From: Pavlovales sp. CCMP2436
Lineage: Eukaryota; Haptophyta; Pavlovophyceae; Pavlovales
Direction: 5' to 3'
Length of the DNA stretch: 13,144 nucleotides
Assembly: GCA_026770615.1 (NCBI GenBank)
Contig: MU631428.1
Span: 126,919 to 140,062, forward strand
The position numbers and the translations under genes were made by a program. How positions within the stretch are numbered: the first letter of the stretch is position 1; each line of letters begins with the position of its first letter. This document shows, piece by piece, positions 6,486 to 13,144 of this stretch. The notes under the pieces were generated by a model. The model was given only the letters and a program-made list of their open reading frames with translations. It made no database searches and had not been told where the DNA came from.

Positions 6486-8704
6486 GAGGACGCCTTTTGA
6501 GTGGGCCCGCAACGTCACCCCTTGTCGTTCCCCTCGCGACGAGCACTGGCACTGCGACCCGGCTGAACCTGAACGGTCTCAGCGAAGTACAGAATCGGAC
6601 AAGCGACACGAAATAAGTACTTGTCATCAAAAATCCAACACCGACACCGACACCAACATCTACTTTGAATCTGGCACTCCCTTTCGATCAAAGCATTTAT
6701 ACAAACCCATTAGACTTTGTTGCCGAAATGGAACTACCGCACGAGATGACATTTGATAATGAGTCTATCGAGGTGCAATTTTCGTACAGTCTGGCCAATC
6801 CGATATTAGATGGTACCGTTTGCGTGATCAGTGACACGCTGGCGTTGGAGGTCGAGGGACCGGTGGTGGACCTGAAGATGTCCACTTACACACTCAACAT
6901 GCTCCACCCCACGGGTGCAGTTGGCACTACGAATTACAGTATCCGGATGATTAAAAACAATGCGAGTTCATCAATGAGCCGTGATTTCAATTGGACCTCG
7001 CTCGACTCTCCATCGGTCGTTGTTACCAAGTGGCAAACCCAGATGAGAGCTACTATTACGTCTGAGAGCTTCGGTCATTGTGTTCTTCAGTTCGATTCAG
7101 TCTTGGGCAAGTTCAGTGCAGCATACGACCGCGATCTGGCTTACGGTACCTTCACCGATGTGTTTTACCAGGTCGACCGCGACTTTGGTGGCGTTGGAGA
7201 CCAGAGCAAGACAACACTAGGCCTTTTAATAACCAATTCTCTCAACTTGTTCTGGCAGACCAACATGGCGCCCCGACAATTTCCAAACATCGCCCAGTGT
7301 GCTTACTACAGAGGGGGCGTGCTAATCGACGGACGTAAACGCTTGGCGCTCGAAATCGTTGCGACAGGCTCTCTCGGATCAACGAAGAGACCTATCCATT
7401 TTGACATAACTCGACTACTAGAAGATACGGCACCCATCCGGTTCGAAGCCGACACCCTTTTTACGATAATTGTCACATCAACCAGTATATTGTTCACAGT
7501 AGGTGAGACGGGAATATTGCGCACGCAGGAGCCACTTGTAACTTTGGTCAATCACTATACACAAGTGTATCGCCCGGTCGTGCGCGTATGCGGCGGATCT
7601 ATTTCGAATTCTAATTCTGTCGATGCATACAGTGGGGTCATCTCCCCGGTGACGCTTTTGAAGGTTATGGCGAACTCCGAGCGCGAGCTTGTGATCGCTG
7701 ATTTTGTTTTAAACGATAATATACAAGCAACAAAAGCAGTTAATGCTTCATTCCAAGGTATATACGGACCTGCCGCAAACCTTACGACAATCGATGTAGT
7801 GAACACGATTGAGCGACTCGATAACCAGATCTTTGGATCTGGATCTGGATCTGGAGCAGGAGAACATGTCGAATTGGTGAGCTGTACAGCCACAACTGAC
7901 TCGTGGCTTGTTACGACTGACAACACTGGTTCAGACTTGCAGTACCACGTCACACCTGTATATGACCCAGCAACAAAAAATGCACATAGCCGAGATTCAC
8001 CTGCGTTTGTTTTCAAAGGGACGATAGTCACGAATTTTGACTTGAGTAGCTCGTCAGGCTGGTGGGTGGACAGCAGCACGACTTACTTAAACGATCCCAA
8101 TTTTGCCGTTAATAAGGCCTACGATAAAAACACCACTACCCACTGGGGAAGCAGCGCAGACACCTTCACGTCAGCGGGCGTTGTTTTGCAATTTCTAAGT
8201 ATCCAGTTTCCATCTCCTGTAAGGCTGAACGCTTTTCTTATTTCTGGTGCGGCCAGATACCCCGGCGTTACGGCTCCAACGGAATGGTCTTTATCGGGGT
8301 CCAACAATAATACTGTTTTCAAGACAATTCAACGTTTTGCCAAAAGCAACTGGGTAGCAAACCAACCAGAAACGTTTTTAATAACAGTGGATCACGAGCC
8401 TTACCGCTATTACAGGCTCACTTTCACCAAGGTAAGTGCTAACGGCACCTCACCAACATTCGTTACCGTCCCAGAAATAACCTTCATAACGGGATGGAGT
8501 ATACGACAGACTACCATTGTGAGTACTTTACCTGTTTCAACGAACCAGTTCAAAGTGATTATGAAAAACATTTACGGGCAGCAGTTAAACGTTATCGCCA
8601 ATCCTGTCGATTTCGAGTTTAGTATACTGTTAACAAAGCACGGTCGCATAGTCAACAGCGGCATGTACCGCCTCTCATCTACCGGGCTTGTAAAAACAAG
8701 CTAA
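6470..8704 (+). pseudogene. Discoidin-domain (F5/8 type C) fibre-like protein, copy 2, with one early in-frame stop
   Basis: The frame runs from ATG 6470 (MANVLGGRLLSG, homologous to the copy 1 start) to TAA 8702-8704, 744 codons. TAA at 6614-6616 (codon 49) interrupts it, close to the position of a Leu/Lys in copy 1. The rest is fully open; the first ATG after the stop is far in, at 6727, inside the conserved region. An N-terminal beta-rich region mirrors copy 1. A Gly-Ser linker encoded by a GGATCT repeat (about 7835-7860) is absent from copy 1. Codons ~523-676 form the F5/8 type C domain (NKAYDKNTTTHWGSS, GAARYPGVTAPTEW, EPYRYYRLTFTKVSANG), followed by the shared tail RIVNSGMYRLSSTGLVKTS. 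The C-terminal third is much closer to copy 1 than the N-terminal part, in places nearly identical in DNA. A virion attachment role is inferred. The early stop would abolish the protein unless it is read through or an internal start is used. Confidence 0.65.
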
Positions 8705-8770
8705 GATAGTCCTTCAAAAATCTTCAAACAAAGGACCAAAAAAAAAGAACACCCCATACCATAGCCCCCC
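8705..8770 (+). promoter_or_regulatory. A-rich leader before the lipase gene
   Basis: This short spacer between the copy 2 stop and the lipase ATG contains GGACCAAAAAAAAAGAACACC. It resembles the ACACCAAAAAAAGTATAC leader before copy 2. Such A-rich blocks ~25-35 bases before the ATG could be the promoter motif of the block, or the 3' end signal of the gene before. It is a weak call based on two or three instances. Confidence 0.3.
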
Positions 8771-9420
8771 ATGTCTGCTGAAAACAACTTCAAGAGCAAC
8801 GCAATAGACCTGGCACGAGCATCATATCTCCCACTCGACAAGGCGGCGGCTTTTGGGGATACACTCGGGTTCGCACTCGACACACAGCTCTCGCAAGACA
8901 ACACAATGGTATATATCGACAAAGAACCAACGTTCCAACCGTCGTTCACCGGGGGTCTGTCACACCTAGGGATTGGCTCGTGGACGACGTCCTGATCGCA
9001 GCTGGATCAAATCATGAGACGCAGAGGCTCCGACGGGCCCGCCAGATCACCGCTGCCGCCGAAGCAAAATATGGAACAAAATCAAACGCCGTGGGCCACT
9101 CGCTTGGTGGGCGCCTAGCGGAACTCGCGGGCAGTAAGGGAGAGATAGTGACCTTCAACCGGGCGTCTGGCCTTGGAGACCTCGGTATAGGGCGAAATCA
9201 GCCACAGAATCAAAATAGAAATAGAAATGGGACTAGACAGACCGACGTGCGAACCAAACTCGATCTCGTTTCGGCCCTGTCTAATCTTGGTCGACGTCCA
9301 GCCAGCCAGCCCCCGGTCGTGGTTGTTCGTCAAAGGGATCAAGCGAACCGCTTTCTCCCTGGGCCGATTCGCTTTCTAGCCAACGTAGCCAAGGCACACA
9401 GCCTAAAAAACCTGAAGTGA
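8771..9420 (+). pseudogene. Lipase-like alpha/beta hydrolase (class 3 / virion lipase type), frameshifted
   Basis: The N-terminal part reads in one frame from ATG 8771 (MSAENNFKSNAIDLARASYLP...DTQLSQDNTMVYIDKE). It then drops into nonsense ending at TGA 8993-8995. Homologous sequence resumes in the -1 frame near 8935 (VVHRGSVTPRDWLVDDVLIAAG) and runs to TGA 9418-9420. The second part carries an HRG strand, a YGTKSNAVGHSLGG nucleophile elbow with Ser at 9100-9102, and a VTFNRASGLGDLG segment. Near the end, RQRD and AHSLKNL supply candidate Asp and His. The full triad therefore survives. Proteins of this kind recur beside capsid genes in polinton-like viruses and virophages, where a membrane-penetration or release role is suspected. 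No slippery heptamer was found at the break, so mutation or sequence error is more likely than programmed shifting. The total of ~215 residues is normal for the compact viral form. Confidence 0.7.
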
Positions 9421-9606
9421 AGAGCTGAGGGTCAATGTTGCCTCCGATGAGCAGCGTGGGACTCGACGTGGACCATTTTGGAAGGAGCTTGTGGTGGAGC
9501 TTTCGATCTTTTTTTTCTTGATGTTTTTCTTGATGTTTTTCGCACTTGAAATCACAGTGCATCTTCTAATTGCTACCGAGATATAAAATTAGAATCAGAA
9601 TCAGAA
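9421..9606. other. Intergenic, with short direct repeats
   Basis: No gene is supported here. The stretch includes a T-rich block with CTTGATGTTTTT twice (9517-9540) and a short AGAATC tandem array (about 9591-9612) at its right edge. Confidence 0.4.
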
Positions 9607-10026
9607 TCAGAAGATGGTGCAGCACCGGCTATCTTGTGGCAAGACAGCATGATGCAATACGATTGTACTTGGGAAAATGACTTGCCGACTCGTTCCCGTC
9701 AGCAGTGCGTAGAAGGAGTCGTGGCACCAGAGCCAAGAATTTGTATATACCCTTAAAAAATGGCTATCTGCACGAAAAAAAAGATGCCGGTCGTGGGAAA
9801 ACGAACCGGTGATTGATGATCCACTGGGCGACCGTTTGACATCTATAAGAAGAAGATCCCGGGGCCACCCGATGCGCATTTTTTGAATTATTTGTGTAAG
9901 CTCTCCAAGCTGATTTTCATGGATCTGTGGGCTCGTTGTTGGATAGCACACGGTCGTCATTTCACGGCTAAGCTCTCTTTCAGTGGAGCACATTTTTTTA
10001 GCTTGCTTGTTCATAAGTTTGATCAT
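9607..10026 (-). CDS. Hypothetical 139-residue protein, weakly supported
   Basis: This open frame starts with ATG at 10026 (MIKLMNKQAKKMCSTERELS). The first ~60 residues look like a charged, possibly helical segment, including QIHENQLGELTQIIQKMRIG. They are followed by a Ser/His/Phe-rich stretch and a Cys-Cys near the end. I recognise no domain. The plus strand across the same bases has many stops, which mildly favours the minus strand. The tail (RCCTIF) lies over a region with simple repeats. It could be a decayed or lineage-specific gene between the lipase and helicase, or chance. Confidence 0.3.
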   Translation of the reverse strand: MIKLMNKQAKKMCSTERELSREMTTVCYPTTSPQIHENQLGELTQIIQKMRIGWPRDLLLIDVKRSPSGSSITGSFSHDRHLFFRADSHFLRVYTNSWLWCHDSFYALLTGTSRQVIFPSTIVLHHAVLPQDSRCCTIF

Positions 10027-10580
10027 TGGATGATTCTTATCTAGCGGACATCACCGGCGGGATCGGATAACTCTTCTCCGTTTCCATGGTGCATAATTAT
10101 GGGATTCCTTCTAACCCTTCTGACCAGAGGGTAATGCATGATTGGATTCCTGCCCCGAGGGTAATGCATGCTTCGGGTTGAGAGCCGTTCGATCTGCCGG
10201 ATCATCATGAATTGATGGAGAAGAGAAGGCGTCGCGTGTCTGCTAACTTCCTGGTGTGTATCTTCGTCATAAATTACCAATCGCTTGATTTATGCCTTGT
10301 AGTAAAATGGTACATCCTCGTCAGAGGTGCTATCGGTGAGCCACCCCCTAACCGTGTGTTGGTTTGTCCAACGCAAGCAGCTCACGTTGTACGATGGGCC
10401 AACGGGCATGTATATGTCCGAGTTGATACCCCTCCGTGTAGCCCTCGGGTCGTCGTTGTCTACATAGTTAAGAATGTAAAAGACAATGTAATCAAAGTTG
10501 CTGCAGATGTGACCTGGCATTGCCGTTATGCATGTATAATATATTTTTATTTGCCGAAGAAATAACGCATGCATATTTGC
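10027..10580. other. Weakly coding stretch with a duplicated 30-40 base segment
   Basis: Open frames on both strands here are short and uninformative, so no gene is called. A segment ending GAGGGTAATGCATG occurs twice, at about 10098-10140 and 10140-10170. Both are preceded by a TTGG/GGGATTCCT word, so this is a local duplication. The rest, to the GGA/GAG microsatellite at 10582, shows nothing I can support. Confidence 0.4.
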
Positions 10581-10581
10581 G

Positions 10582-10630
10582 CCTCCTCCTCCTCCTCCTC
10601 CTCCTCCTCCTCACTCCTCCTCCTCCTCCT
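10582..10630 (-). repeat. GAG/GGA trinucleotide microsatellite at the helicase 3' end
   Basis: The plus strand shows (CTC/TCC)n, broken once by TCACTC. Read on the minus strand, it encodes the poly-Glu end of the helicase and contains its TGA stop (10611-10613). The array continues past the stop as GGA. The stop position, and hence the Glu tail length, is therefore likely to vary between isolates by repeat slippage. Confidence 0.8.
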
Positions 10631-12245
10631 CGCCTTCATTTGAGTCGCTGTCGTCCAAGAACATCGAGGGAGGGCACGGTGTCGCATTAGAGCGTGGTGG
10701 CGCCCTTGAAATATTGATAACCACGCACTCAATACCGAGCTCCTCGTAGTACTCCAGTTTTTCGCGACTTGGAGGAGAGGTCACCACGACTTCGACGACC
10801 TTGATCAGCTTCCGATTTCCATCGACTCCACCGACAGTATCAAACACGGCCAGATCGGCAATGTAGCGACCGTCTCCTACTGGGTACTCCTCGATTGCAC
10901 CGTGTCCTGCTGCTCTGACAAGCCCGAATTGCCTCGCCTTCTCCGTGCGGTGGTCCACCCCCTCGCCCATGTACTGCGGCTCTTTGGCGCTCTTCACAAT
11001 AGCTAGCTGCTCGAGGCAACGAACACGACTGATGGCCACGTAGAGCATCCGAACGTCCCATATCATGTTGAAATCGAGGTAGAGCTTGCCGCCTTCGAAA
11101 GTGATGCCCTGGTAGCTGTGGATCGTCGATGTAGGCGAGAACGTGATACCTGCTCCGATATGCTGCGTGAGGTCTACACCGCCGAAAGTTGGTGCTAGCT
11201 TGTCCGACCGGAAGCGAGTGCCATTGACCAGCACGGTCCCACGAATAGCCTTTGTGCACTTCCACTCGACCTCGCCCCCCAAAGCCCCCCCGAAGTCGCT
11301 CGTACTCAGCTCACGGGCATATTCGAGTGCCACTGAGCTGAACGCTTGAAGGGACGCCAAGTCGACATCTTTCTCGACCCCTCCCTCGACCTCTCCCTCG
11401 ACCCCTCCCTCGACCCCGTCCTCACCGCCCTGGCGTTTCTTGTGCCGTTTTATGTAGAGATCCCGCTTGGCTACGCTTGCAAAGTTGACCTCGTCCAGCG
11501 TCGTTGCCGTCATGCACGTGCACTTCTCGATTGTAGACTGGCCACAGTGGGGGCAGAAGCGCGTCGCCGCCAGGATCACATCGCCATCCGCCATCTCCGA
11601 GCAAACCTTGTAGACCGAGCTGTGCTGCTCCTCTGGTATCGCTTCGCAGGTGAACTTACGTGCCTCTATGATCGCGTCGACCGGCCCTGGCGCCTCTTGT
11701 CCCTGTCCCTGTCCCTGCCCCCCGTATCCACCAGAGAAGAAGAGGCCTCCAGCGGTGTTTGCGATGATGTACCTTAGCCCCTCCTGGATCGACATGAGCA
11801 GCGGGTCGCTGGTGCGCTTCACGCCCTCCACGTGGTACCGGCGTAGCCCTTCTATATTCATGCTCGCGCTGTCGACTGGTTGGCACTGCATCGGGACACT
11901 TGTGAACACGCAGTAGCCGCCGAGTAAGAAGAGCCTCGCGCCCCATGCCCGTTCAAAGGCCTCCATTTTTATCGTCAGCACGGAGGCTTCGTCGACGATG
12001 ATGTTGGCGGGCGGGCGCCTGTTTAGGTCCCTCGTCCGCTCTTCAGTGAACACTCGCCCACCAAGCAATCGAGCGTGGCACATGGTCTGTGTGAAGCCCT
12101 TTTTCTGAGCGTCTAGGCGAAGGAGGTGGGTGGGCGAGCAGGACACGGTATCTGTAAGGGACCCGTCTAGAACGGCAGTGGCGATCATGCTTGTTTTACC
12201 GGAGCCTGCCGAGCCTGTGATGATGCATGGCTGTCCGAGGATGCT
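10611..12245 (-). CDS. SF1 (Pif1/RecD-like) helicase with C-terminal PD-(D/E)XK nuclease-like domain; 5' end out of frame
   Basis: The frame is open from just after a TAA at 12246-12248. Its first ATG (12188) lies after the Walker A motif GSAGSGKTS (12189-12215), so the true start must be upstream. Counting from that ATG, motif II is IIVDEAS (~63-69). The motif III region is LLGG...MQCQPV (~88-105), with the usual GD Asp missing. Motif IV-like R-SDP and LR follow, then a CPHC...CTC zinc-ribbon-like cluster (~212-225). A low-complexity acidic EGGVEGEVEGGVE segment lies at ~260-275. Motif V is TIHSYQGITF (~355-364) and motif VI is MLYVAISRVR (~381-390). Residues ~430-495 fit a CoiA-like restriction-fold nuclease: GDGRYIADLAV, then KVVEVVVTSPPSREKLEYY and IECVVINI, with candidates Asp445 and Glu466. 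The end is poly-Glu. It probably unwinds and processes DNA for element replication or repair. Loss of the motif III Asp and the broken start raise doubt about activity. Confidence 0.75.
   Translation of the reverse strand, partial: SILGQPCIITGSAGSGKTSMIATAVLDGSLTDTVSCSPTHLLRLDAQKKGFTQTMCHARLLGGRVFTEERTRDLNRRPPANIIVDEASVLTIKMEAFERAWGARLFLLGGYCVFTSVPMQCQPVDSASMNIEGLRRYHVEGVKRTSDPLLMSIQEGLRYIIANTAGGLFFSGGYGGQGQGQGQEAPGPVDAIIEARKFTCEAIPEEQHSSVYKVCSEMADGDVILAATRFCPHCGQSTIEKCTCMTATTLDEVNFASVAKRDLYIKRHKKRQGGEDGVEGGVEGEVEGGVEKDVDLASLQAFSSVALEYARELSTSDFGGALGGEVEWKCTKAIRGTVLVNGTRFRSDKLAPTFGGVDLTQHIGAGITFSPTSTIHSYQGITFEGGKLYLDFNMIWDVRMLYVAISRVRCLEQLAIVKSAKEPQYMGEGVDHRTEKARQFGLVRAAGHGAIEEYPVGDGRYIADLAVFDTVGGVDGNRKLIKVVEVVVTSPPSREKLEYYEELGIECVVINISRAPPRSNATPCPPSMFLDDSDSNEGEEEEEE
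11345..11420 (-). repeat. Coding minisatellite in the helicase acidic linker
   Basis: The plus strand repeats a 12-base CCCTCGACC(C/T)CT-type unit. On the minus strand it encodes the Glu-Gly-Val runs between the zinc-ribbon-like cluster and motif V. A second, smaller coding repeat, (TGTCCC)n at about 11699-11723, encodes a GQGQGQ run. Both sit in inter-motif linkers, where length change is tolerable. Confidence 0.65.
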
Positions 12246-13054
12246 TTAAGCGGGCCAAGAAGCTCGTAATTCCGGGGCTTGTACATGCCGTTTTTGTTTT
12301 CGTAGTCGGGTAGGTGGTATACCAGGTTGACGTGGTCGACCCAAAGATTACTCAAGCTCGGTGTGGCGGCAACGTCGGGCATGGACCCGCAGTCTTTGAT
12401 GATGAAATTTGGAAGCATAAACCTGTCGTAATTGAGCTCTCTGTCAATGAGGCAATAGACACCGCCTGTCACCAGCTCGAGATTTGCTGGAAGAACGAAG
12501 GCCTGACACACCGCCTGCACCCGCTGGCATGCCACGATATACGCCGATATATGCGCTGATGTGTTTACTCCTCCGAGCGGGTGCTCTATTTCGATGGTGA
12601 TTTCGCCTAAAGTGCGGATGTGGACTCTTTTATCGTCAAGGTTCGGGTCTTCAAGAGCAAGTGCGAAAAACTCTTGCGCTTGGACCTCTGAACCACGCAT
12701 ATGGAAGCAAATGCTGAAACTAGTGCTCATGCCAACACCAACTGCCTTTGAGTAATGGCGTATACCATCTTCCTTTGTATGCGATGTCTCATCCCACGTG
12801 ATTGGAACGCTCTCGTAAGAAACCATGGCGAGGTGGGCATCGAAAGTAACACCGCACATCAACCAAAAGCGAGCTTCGGCAAATGTTAAAACCTTGGGGA
12901 CCCTGGGTGGTTGGAGCTTGTCAAAGCCCCGATCGTCGACTGCGTAGCTTCGAGCGATATCCGTAGTGTACACGTTGGTAAGGGTTTCTGTTGGAGGTAT
13001 GGCTCTTGTATAGGCTCTTATAGCTACTGGCCAGTGGCTATGAGAGCAATATTC
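12185..13054 (-). CDS. Unrecognised protein immediately upstream of the helicase
   Basis: The frame is open from just inside a TGA at 13055-13057 to TGA 12185-12187, about 289 codons. Its only early start-like codon is a GTG at 12973; the first in-frame ATG is at 12857-12859. The 5' end may therefore be missing, spliced or non-ATG. The protein is mixed alpha/beta and soluble-looking, with no membrane segment, and I cannot assign a family. It includes FAEARFWLMCGVTFDAHLAM, a central GEITIEIEHPLGG, and LIDRELNYDRFMLPNFIIKD. Its 3' end overlaps the helicase P-loop region in another frame: its last ~27 residues read the P-loop DNA out of frame and look random. The real protein is probably either shorter or fused to the helicase. 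A primase or other replication partner would fit the context but no motif proves it. Confidence 0.5.
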   Translation of the reverse strand, partial: EYCSHSHWPVAIRAYTRAIPPTETLTNVYTTDIARSYAVDDRGFDKLQPPRVPKVLTFAEARFWLMCGVTFDAHLAMVSYESVPITWDETSHTKEDGIRHYSKAVGVGMSTSFSICFHMRGSEVQAQEFFALALEDPNLDDKRVHIRTLGEITIEIEHPLGGVNTSAHISAYIVACQRVQAVCQAFVLPANLELVTGGVYCLIDRELNYDRFMLPNFIIKDCGSMPDVAATPSLSNLWVDHVNLVYHLPDYENKNGMYKPRNYELLGPLKASSDSHASSQARQAPVKQA

Positions 13055-13057
13055 TCA

Positions 13058-13144
13058 AGCTATACTACCTACATGCCTGCCCACAGCACACAGCACCGCA
13101 CACATTTACTGGCCACAACTCTGGCTCAGTTTAAATTGTGATTG
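13058..13144. other. Window edge, no feature supported
   Basis: The upstream flank of the unrecognised gene has no clear ATG or promoter. It ends in an AT-rich stretch at the window boundary. Confidence 0.3.

Noticed and set aside
1..8704. Reassigned genetic code: TGA lines up with Trp and TAG with Glu, as in some trypanosomatid-type codes
   Set aside because: The TAA codons line up with unrelated residues, the capsid and helicase frames use ordinary Glu and Trp codons with no internal stops, and TAA/TGA serve as natural gene ends nearby. The lipase and helicase frame breaks would also remain unexplained.
8905..8990. Splicing or programmed -1 frameshifting to explain the lipase break
   Set aside because: The only short GT-AG candidate near the site (16 bases) gives the wrong frame, and no X-XXY-YYZ slippery heptamer lies before the HRG motif.
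10212..10574. Opposing open frames of 94-117 codons between the hypothetical gene and the helicase
   Set aside because: They overlap on opposite strands, have no recognisable motif and use weak starts, so neither is preferred.
11346..11946. Several 60-143-codon open frames in other frames across the helicase
   Set aside because: The helicase frame carries ordered SF1 motifs; the others are shadows, partly driven by the coding minisatellites.
10611..13054. Helitron Rep-helicase
   Set aside because: The upstream gene shows no HUH motif or paired catalytic Tyr region, and no Helitron-type ends were seen.

Overview
The window looks like a stretch of microbial-eukaryote DNA, or of a large DNA virus of protists, that carries part of a small-virion module of the polinton-like virus / virophage / adintovirus kind. 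Three things point to a eukaryotic setting. There are ankyrin-type repeats of the HGCPW class at the left edge, gene-poor low-complexity DNA with a long inverted-repeat element, and start codons with eukaryotic context (for example ACACCATGG at 3580). No rRNA, tRNA, CRISPR or bacterial operon structure was seen. All homology statements rest on motif reading, because no search could be run.

Layout. Positions 1-270 hold the 3' end of an ankyrin-repeat gene with a premature TAG. Positions 271-2240 are non-coding and repeat-rich. They contain a foldback (MITE-like) element at about 1021-1365, five copies of a ~20-base word at 1501-2148, and a diverged ~190-base tandem duplication. Positions 2241-3503 (minus) encode a probable double-jelly-roll major capsid protein, the best-preserved virus-like gene. 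A 76-base divergent intergenic region separates it from a small Pro/Ser/Gln-rich gene (3580-3930, plus), whose frame stays open after its TAA. Then come two tandem paralogous genes (4159-6291 and 6470-8704, plus), each with a C-terminal F5/8-type-C (discoidin) domain and a conserved tail. These are probably virion attachment or fibre-like proteins. A lipase/alpha-beta hydrolase gene follows (8771-9420), its frame shifted near 8920-8945. After a weakly coding stretch (9421-10580), the minus strand carries an SF1 (Pif1/RecD-like) helicase with a probable C-terminal PD-(D/E)XK nuclease domain (10611-12245). An unrecognised gene (12185 to about 13054) lies upstream of it and adjoins its P-loop in a different reading frame.

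How the parts may fit. Capsid, two candidate receptor-binding proteins and a virion-type lipase form a coherent structural cluster. The helicase-nuclease and its upstream partner would be the replication side. No packaging ATPase, protease, penton, integrase or DNA polymerase is visible, so the element is partial here or continues beyond 13144.

Most striking pattern: the damage is patchy. The capsid gene is open, but the ankyrin gene has one in-frame stop, the first discoidin paralog has two and the second has one, all without any frame change. The lipase and the helicase/upstream pair each have one frame break. The simplest reading is a fairly young endogenised virus in early decay. Stop-codon readthrough, splicing or assembly error remain testable alternatives.
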